A stretch of 18,393 bases of DNA from Acidiferrobacteraceae bacterium (GTDB lineage Bacteria > Pseudomonadota > Gammaproteobacteria > Arenicellales > UBA868): assembly GCA_002713825.1 (NCBI GenBank), contig PAUU01000012.1, positions 9,601 to 27,993 of the forward strand, read 5' to 3'. Both the position numbers and the translations under genes were made by a program. Within the stretch, counting starts at the first letter, position 1. Each line of letters begins with the position of its first letter. Shown one piece after another: positions 14,477 to 18,393 of this stretch. Under the pieces are notes generated by a model. That model worked only from the letters and a program-made list of their open reading frames with translations. It was not told the DNA's origin and made no database searches.

Positions 14477-16327
14477 GTGTCCCATTTCTCGATAGTCGTC
14501 GTCAACTTTAACTCTGGCGCCTTTCTTGAGGCGACCACATCCGCGCTCCTAACTTCTTTGACGCCGGATTCAGAACTTATTGTCGTGGATAACGGTTCTT
14601 CTGATTCAAGCGCGGCGCTGGTAAGTGATCGCGATGGCGTGACTTTCATCCAGTTAGGTAGAAACGTTGGTTTCGGGACTGCGGCGAACATAGGAGCGGC
14701 CAGGGCCCGAAACGAGTTAATCGTCTTCCTCAACCCTGATGCGTTTGTCCCAGACGGGACATTTCAAAGGATGTCAGAGTACCTGACGACCCATCCTGAG
14801 AGCGCGTTGTGTGGCGGCTTGTTGCTTGATTTTCAGGGACGTGAGCAAGCCGGAAGCAGACGCTACGACCCGACATTGCTACGATCGTGCGGCAAGGCGG
14901 TTCGTTCGATTGTGCCAACGCCGATATTTCCAACTTTCGATCGGCACTATGAGCCATTGCCAAGCATGCCTGCTTATGTTGATGCGGTTTCGGGCGCCTG
15001 TATGATCGTTCGCCGGCAGGTACATCAGCAAATTGGGGGCTTTGACGAAGGATTTTTTCTACACTTCGAAGATCTTGATTATTGTAGGAGGGTGCGAGAT
15101 GCGGGGTGGAAAATCGGATTCGTCCCCGACGCGCCTGTGTTTCACTTTCAGGGAGCCTCCGGCGTCGTGACGCAGGGTTTTTTGTTGCAGCACAAGCACG
15201 CAGGTCTTGCGCGATATCTGGATAAATATGGCTCCCCGGGGAAAGCGTCCCGAGTTGTCAGGATCCTAGTCCTGGCAGCGCTCAAGTTGGCCGTAGGGGT
15301 CGCCGCCTGGGGTTCTAGGTTTAAAAACAGGAGAGTTCGATTCCCTGCTACACAAGTTAACGACAATGACCTAATCAAGGTAGGGCAGATGCTCTCGGGC
15401 AAGCTCCCTGTGGTGATGTTGTTTGGCGCGAGGAGTGATCTTGGGGACGCGTTTAACGCCCGACTCAACGCTTGTGGCCGAAATACCGTAAACGTCTCCC
15501 GAAACCCTGGGGGAGTCAGGTTGCCTCCGGGCGCGATCACGGTCCACCCAGAGTTGTTGGCCAGAAACCGCGTTGGCGCACGTTTTAATGTAGTGGGGAT
15601 AGTAAGCGTCTGTCCGATTTGGGAACTCCCAGGGTATGCTGATTTTTTGAGCAACTCATCATGCCGGGAAGCACCCTGGGTGGTGTTGAGTTCCACGAGC
15701 GCCGTCACAAAGCAGGAGTCTGCTGAGAGGGGCTCGCAGGCAATCGTGTCGAAGCTTTGCGCGGGAGAGGATGGGGTTGGTCGAATGCGATCTGAGGCTT
15801 CGGGGTGGACGATTATTATCCGGCCGACCCTAATCTATGGTGGGCGGAGAAATAGAAATATAAATAAAATCAAAATCATAACGAGAATATTAAGAATAAA
15901 GCTTAATATCAATTTCGCTCGGGGCAGTCGCCAGCCGATTCACTGCGATGACATTGCAGAATGGGCGATATCTTTATTGTGTCTGGAGTTAGCGAATCAG
16001 GAACAAACAACTCAGGACCCAGACCAACCAGGAGGAAAGCGTACGACAATCGGCAAAAACAAGCCTATTCGTGTTGATTTGGCTGGAGGCGAAGCCGTGT
16101 CTTTCACAGACATGGTGAAGCGCACGCAAGCGGCAGCATGTGTGGGCGGGATCAAACTGTACTGTCGGCGAGGAGTCGCCGAACTGCTCTTTTCCCTCGT
16201 CCATTGGCTGCCTTGGTTTAGGGAAGTGCCTAAGGACTTCATGAGTCGCCTCGAACAGGACTTTCTTTTTTCCAGTGAGGAGGCGTTCGCTTTGCAACTT
16301 CAGGTTTTCAGGCGTTTCTACCCCTAG
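14477..16327 (+). CDS. Fusion protein: GT2 rhamnosyltransferase-like domain + NAD(P)-dependent epimerase-like (SDR) domain
   Basis: The protein has 616 residues. The N-terminal part (about 1-290) is a GT2 of the WbbL type: SIVVVNFNSG, VDNGSSDSS (Asp38), NPDAFVPD in place of DXD (Asn86-Asp88), SGACMIVRR and HFEDLDYCRR (Glu198-Asp199). The C-terminal part (about 310-616) is an SDR: VVMLFGARSDLG nucleotide loop (Gly317), VVLSSTSA (405-407), IIRPTLIYGG (Tyr454) and RQPIHCDDIAEWA. No YxxxK catalytic pair is visible near the expected place, where ESAERGSQAIVSK stands instead. SDR proteins with this RPTLIYGG/RQPIH pattern are often encoded singly beside a WbpL-type enzyme, as here. The start is GTG with a weak ribosome site; the ATG at 14438 meets a stop at once. 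The two domains are in one uninterrupted frame, so this looks like a real fusion. Confidence 0.82.
   Translation: MSHFSIVVVNFNSGAFLEATTSALLTSLTPDSELIVVDNGSSDSSAALVSDRDGVTFIQLGRNVGFGTAANIGAARARNELIVFLNPDAFVPDGTFQRMSEYLTTHPESALCGGLLLDFQGREQAGSRRYDPTLLRSCGKAVRSIVPTPIFPTFDRHYEPLPSMPAYVDAVSGACMIVRRQVHQQIGGFDEGFFLHFEDLDYCRRVRDAGWKIGFVPDAPVFHFQGASGVVTQGFLLQHKHAGLARYLDKYGSPGKASRVVRILVLAALKLAVGVAAWGSRFKNRRVRFPATQVNDNDLIKVGQMLSGKLPVVMLFGARSDLGDAFNARLNACGRNTVNVSRNPGGVRLPPGAITVHPELLARNRVGARFNVVGIVSVCPIWELPGYADFLSNSSCREAPWVVLSSTSAVTKQESAERGSQAIVSKLCAGEDGVGRMRSEASGWTIIIRPTLIYGGRRNRNINKIKIITRILRIKLNINFARGSRQPIHCDDIAEWAISLLCLELANQEQTTQDPDQPGGKRTTIGKNKPIRVDLAGGEAVSFTDMVKRTQAAACVGGIKLYCRRGVAELLFSLVHWLPWFREVPKDFMSRLEQDFLFSSEEAFALQLQVFRRFYP
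15850..15915 (+). other. Very AT-rich coding patch inside the SDR half of the fusion gene
   Basis: By hand count only about 10 of these 66 bases are G or C, against roughly half in the flanking sequence. The patch codes for Asn-, Lys- and Ile-rich sequence (about residues 459-480) between the RPTLIYGG motif and RQPIH. The frame stays open and the amino-acid pattern still fits the SDR segment expected there, so it is not a simple insertion. Confidence 0.75.
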
Positions 16328-16360
16328 GGTTCATTAAGTCGGTGACGTAAAACGAGTTCG

Positions 16361-17398
16361 ATGATGGGCGAAAATTTCCTTATCGCGCTAACAGCATTAG
16401 CGCTGACGGCTGCGATCCTTTTCTGGTTACTGCGGAAAGACAGCATTCTGTTGACCAAAGACATCCCCTCGTCGCGGGGCCTCCATCAGCACGTAGTGCC
16501 AAGGGGCGGCGGCCTGGCCATTTTTGTTGCTGTGGCCATCGTGGCAGCGCTGGGACATCTTCAAGGAATAAGAAATACTGAACTCACACTGGTCACGCTT
16601 GCATCGTTAACAGCGATTGCTGGAATGGGATTTCTGGATGACCGCTTCAATCTGAGTGTCGGCGTTCGCCTTTTGGCAGGTCTCGTGTTAACCGCTCTGC
16701 TTGCTGTGGGAACGCTTGGCGATCAACCCGTACTGATTTTTGGGCAGGAGTACGACTTGTCCTATGGGGTCCTGGTTCTGGTGGGGGCTTTAGGCATTTT
16801 CTGGTTGATCAACCTGTTCAATTTTATGGATGGCGCAGATGGCCTCGCAGGTGTTCAGAGCCTCGTTGCGAGCGGCGTGCTGACCGTTTGGTTCGCGACT
16901 GATGGCCAAGAGTTTTTTGCATTGGTTAATGCCGCAGTAGCGGGGGCTTGCCTCGGATTTCTTTGGTTTAACTGGTCTCCCGCCCGGGTTTTTATGGGCG
17001 ACGTGGGAAGCCTGGCGTTGGGAGCCTGGTTTGGTGTGATGGGTTTGATCGGGGTGACCCGGCTCGGCTTTCCGCTTGAAGCGTTCCTGATCCTGTTTGC
17101 GGTATTTGTCTTTGATGCAACGCTGACCCTGATTTGGCGACTGCTCCGGGGAGAACGAATTACGCAGGCGCACCGGGAACATCTTTATCAAAAATTGATT
17201 CTGGCGGGCTGGAGTCATGGCAATGTCTCTATCCTCATGGGAATAATGGCTCTTGTCGCGGCGTTTCTGGCTTCCCTGACGGTCTGGAGACCGGATCGAG
17301 CGCTATGGTTCTTTGTGGCGGTGCTTGTTATGCTCCTCGGATACGCAATGTTCGCAATCCGGACCAGCGCAAGAACTCCTGAAAAGGTAGAGACCTAA
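16361..17398 (+). CDS. wbpL: Undecaprenyl-phosphate sugar-1-phosphate transferase, WecA/WbpL (GT4 / MraY-like) family
   Basis: This polytopic membrane protein of 345 residues has about ten hydrophobic helices. All cytoplasmic family motifs are present: KDIPSSRGLHQHVVPRGGG (substrate loop, about 34-52), GFLDDRFNLS (Asp93-Asp94), NFMDGADGLAG (Asn154, Asp157), FMGDVGSLALG (Asp214) and HREHLYQKL (His271). The enzyme transfers a sugar 1-phosphate (GlcNAc, FucNAc or QuiNAc in known members) to undecaprenyl phosphate and so starts O-antigen synthesis. PRGGG and HREHLYQ place it with the WbpL-type subgroup rather than enteric WecA. It lies 33 bases after the GT2-SDR gene and 7 before the WbpM-like gene, the known wbpL-wbpM pairing. 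Start could also be the next ATG (16364). No strong ribosome site is visible. Confidence 0.93.
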   Translation: MMGENFLIALTALALTAAILFWLLRKDSILLTKDIPSSRGLHQHVVPRGGGLAIFVAVAIVAALGHLQGIRNTELTLVTLASLTAIAGMGFLDDRFNLSVGVRLLAGLVLTALLAVGTLGDQPVLIFGQEYDLSYGVLVLVGALGIFWLINLFNFMDGADGLAGVQSLVASGVLTVWFATDGQEFFALVNAAVAGACLGFLWFNWSPARVFMGDVGSLALGAWFGVMGLIGVTRLGFPLEAFLILFAVFVFDATLTLIWRLLRGERITQAHREHLYQKLILAGWSHGNVSILMGIMALVAAFLASLTVWRPDRALWFFVAVLVMLLGYAMFAIRTSARTPEKVET

Positions 17399-17405
17399 CA
17401 TCAGT

Positions 17406-18393
17406 ATGGAACGATCTTGGCTTGACCGGATGAGAGCCGCGCTGCAGTATCTTTTGGGGCGCTGGCCGGTACTGGTGCACGATGCGACCGCGGCCTGCCT
17501 CGCATGGCTCGGCGCGTACTGGTTTCGATTTAACCTCGACAAAATTCCTGACGTGTTTCTCGATCAGGCGCTTGCCGTACTTCCGCTGGTTGTTTTCTGG
17601 CATCTGCTGTTCTTCATAGTTTTCGGGGTGCACCGAGGCGCCTGGCGCTTCACTTCTACGCACGACCTTGCGATGATTTTGAAATCCGTGATTGTGGGAA
17701 CCGCGGTCGTGGCTTTCTCAATCTTTCTGGCAACACGCCTTGTTGCAGTACCGAGGTCAGTATTCCCGCTCCATGGGGTCTTCCTGGTTGGCCTGTTGAT
17801 TGGAACCCGAATTCTTTACCGACTTTTCCGGGATCGGCAGATCAGTCGGGGAGAGGGCAAACGCGTGCTGATTGTGGGAGCAGGGGCGGCAGGGGATATG
17901 TTGCTGAAGGATCTTGGTCGTAATCATGAAATTCACTATGACATCGTGGGTTTCATCGATGACGATCAAGCCAAAAAGGGACGGGAAATCCAAGGCGTTC
18001 GGGTACTTGAGCGTTGCTCCGCGCTTCCACAGTTGGCGCGACTCCTTAGGATTGAGTTGATCTTGATCGCTGTTCCCAGTGCGAATGCGGAGCAGATGCG
18101 CGCGATAGTGGACTATTGCGAAAAGGCGCAGACGCCGTTTCGGACGCTTCCGAAGGTTCAAGATATCCTAGACGGATCGGCGTCCAGCGCGGATCTGCGA
18201 TCCGTGGAGTTGGATGATCTTCTAGGCCGAGATCCTGTGAGCCTCGACTGGGAGTCGATGGGCCAGATGATAAAAAACGGGCGAGTCTTGATCACCGGGG
18301 GAGCCGGCTCAATTGGCAGTGAGTTGTGTCGACAAGTGGCGCGTCTTGAGCCCGAAGAAGTTATCTTATTTGAGCAAAACGAATTTAGCTTGT
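17406..18393 (+). CDS. wbpM: WbpM/CapD/FlaA1-family UDP-GlcNAc 4,6-dehydratase-like protein, N-terminal half (cut by window end)
   Basis: The frame is open from ATG 17406 to the last base, giving 329 complete codons of a protein expected to have about 620-670. Four membrane helices occupy about residues 20-125, with the WFRFN and FGVHRGAWRF loop motifs of the family. A first nucleotide-binding fold follows (RVLIVGAGAAGDML, glycines from 158; IVGFIDDD), then VELDDLLGRDPVSLD, and the catalytic SDR domain has just begun (VLITGGAGSIGSEL, from residue 295). The catalytic residues lie beyond the window. WbpM makes the UDP-4-keto-6-deoxy sugar used for FucNAc or QuiNAc and marks the right end of O-antigen loci in Pseudomonas. 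The start has only a weak GGTAGAG site upstream. Confidence 0.93.
   Translation, partial: MERSWLDRMRAALQYLLGRWPVLVHDATAACLAWLGAYWFRFNLDKIPDVFLDQALAVLPLVVFWHLLFFIVFGVHRGAWRFTSTHDLAMILKSVIVGTAVVAFSIFLATRLVAVPRSVFPLHGVFLVGLLIGTRILYRLFRDRQISRGEGKRVLIVGAGAAGDMLLKDLGRNHEIHYDIVGFIDDDQAKKGREIQGVRVLERCSALPQLARLLRIELILIAVPSANAEQMRAIVDYCEKAQTPFRTLPKVQDILDGSASSADLRSVELDDLLGRDPVSLDWESMGQMIKNGRVLITGGAGSIGSELCRQVARLEPEEVILFEQNEFSL

Noticed and set aside
15148..15708. Minus-strand open frame of 186 residues inside the GT2-SDR gene
   Set aside because: Antisense shadow of a frame that has clear GT2 and SDR motifs; no ribosome site or family pattern was seen.
1..18393. CRISPR arrays, tRNA or rRNA genes, insertion sequences, attachment sites
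   Set aside because: No regularly spaced repeats, RNA gene cores, transposase-like frames or terminal repeats were seen by eye on either strand.

Overview
The window reads as the start of an O-antigen (LPS O-polysaccharide) gene cluster in a gammaproteobacterium. All genes lie on the + strand. The evidence for this placement is the order ihfB tail, lapA, lapB at the left and a wbpL-like then wbpM-like pair at the right. The ihfB...wbpM interval is the classical O-antigen locus position in Pseudomonas aeruginosa. The species cannot be named from sequence alone, but the moderate GC, the lapAB pair and the monofunctional heptose kinase are compatible with a non-enteric gammaproteobacterium.

Region 1 (1-2058) is housekeeping: the last codons of ihfB, the LPS-homeostasis pair lapA-lapB (lapB starts inside the lapA stop codon), and a small secreted helix-hairpin-helix protein of the ComEA type. 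A strong intrinsic terminator at 1991-2022 closes this part.

Region 2 (2059-7379) is a tightly overlapped run of sugar-nucleotide genes: ugd (UDP-glucuronate), a heptose-7-phosphate kinase without the usual nucleotidyltransferase half, hldD (ADP-heptose epimerase), then rfbB and rfbA (glucose-1-phosphate to dTDP-4-keto-6-deoxyglucose). It mixes inner-core heptose supply with O-antigen precursor supply. rfbC and rfbD are not in the window.

Region 3 (7395-18393) holds export and assembly: wzm and wzt (ABC exporter, Wzt carrying a C-terminal carbohydrate-recognition-like domain), a 1293-residue multi-domain protein, a polyisoprenyl-phosphate glycosyltransferase of the DPM1/GtrB type, a glycosyltransferase-SDR fusion, a WecA/WbpL-type initiating phosphoglycosyltransferase, and the first half of a WbpM/CapD-type dehydratase cut by the window end. 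No Wzx or Wzy is present, so the likely scheme is: WbpL-like enzyme primes undecaprenyl phosphate with a sugar made by the WbpM-like enzyme, the GT2 enzymes extend the chain on the cytoplasmic face, and Wzm/Wzt export the finished chain.

The most interesting object is the giant protein at 9539-13420. Directly after wzt it joins a degenerate methyltransferase-like region, a kinase-like lobe, a beta-rich segment, a coiled coil and two GT2 domains. These are the module types that E. coli O8/O9 uses as a separate chain terminator and molecular ruler (WbdD), here apparently fused to glycosyltransferases. Its first codons also carry a perfect 11-bp hairpin. A second oddity is a very AT-rich 66-bp patch inside the SDR half of the fusion gene at 14477-16327.
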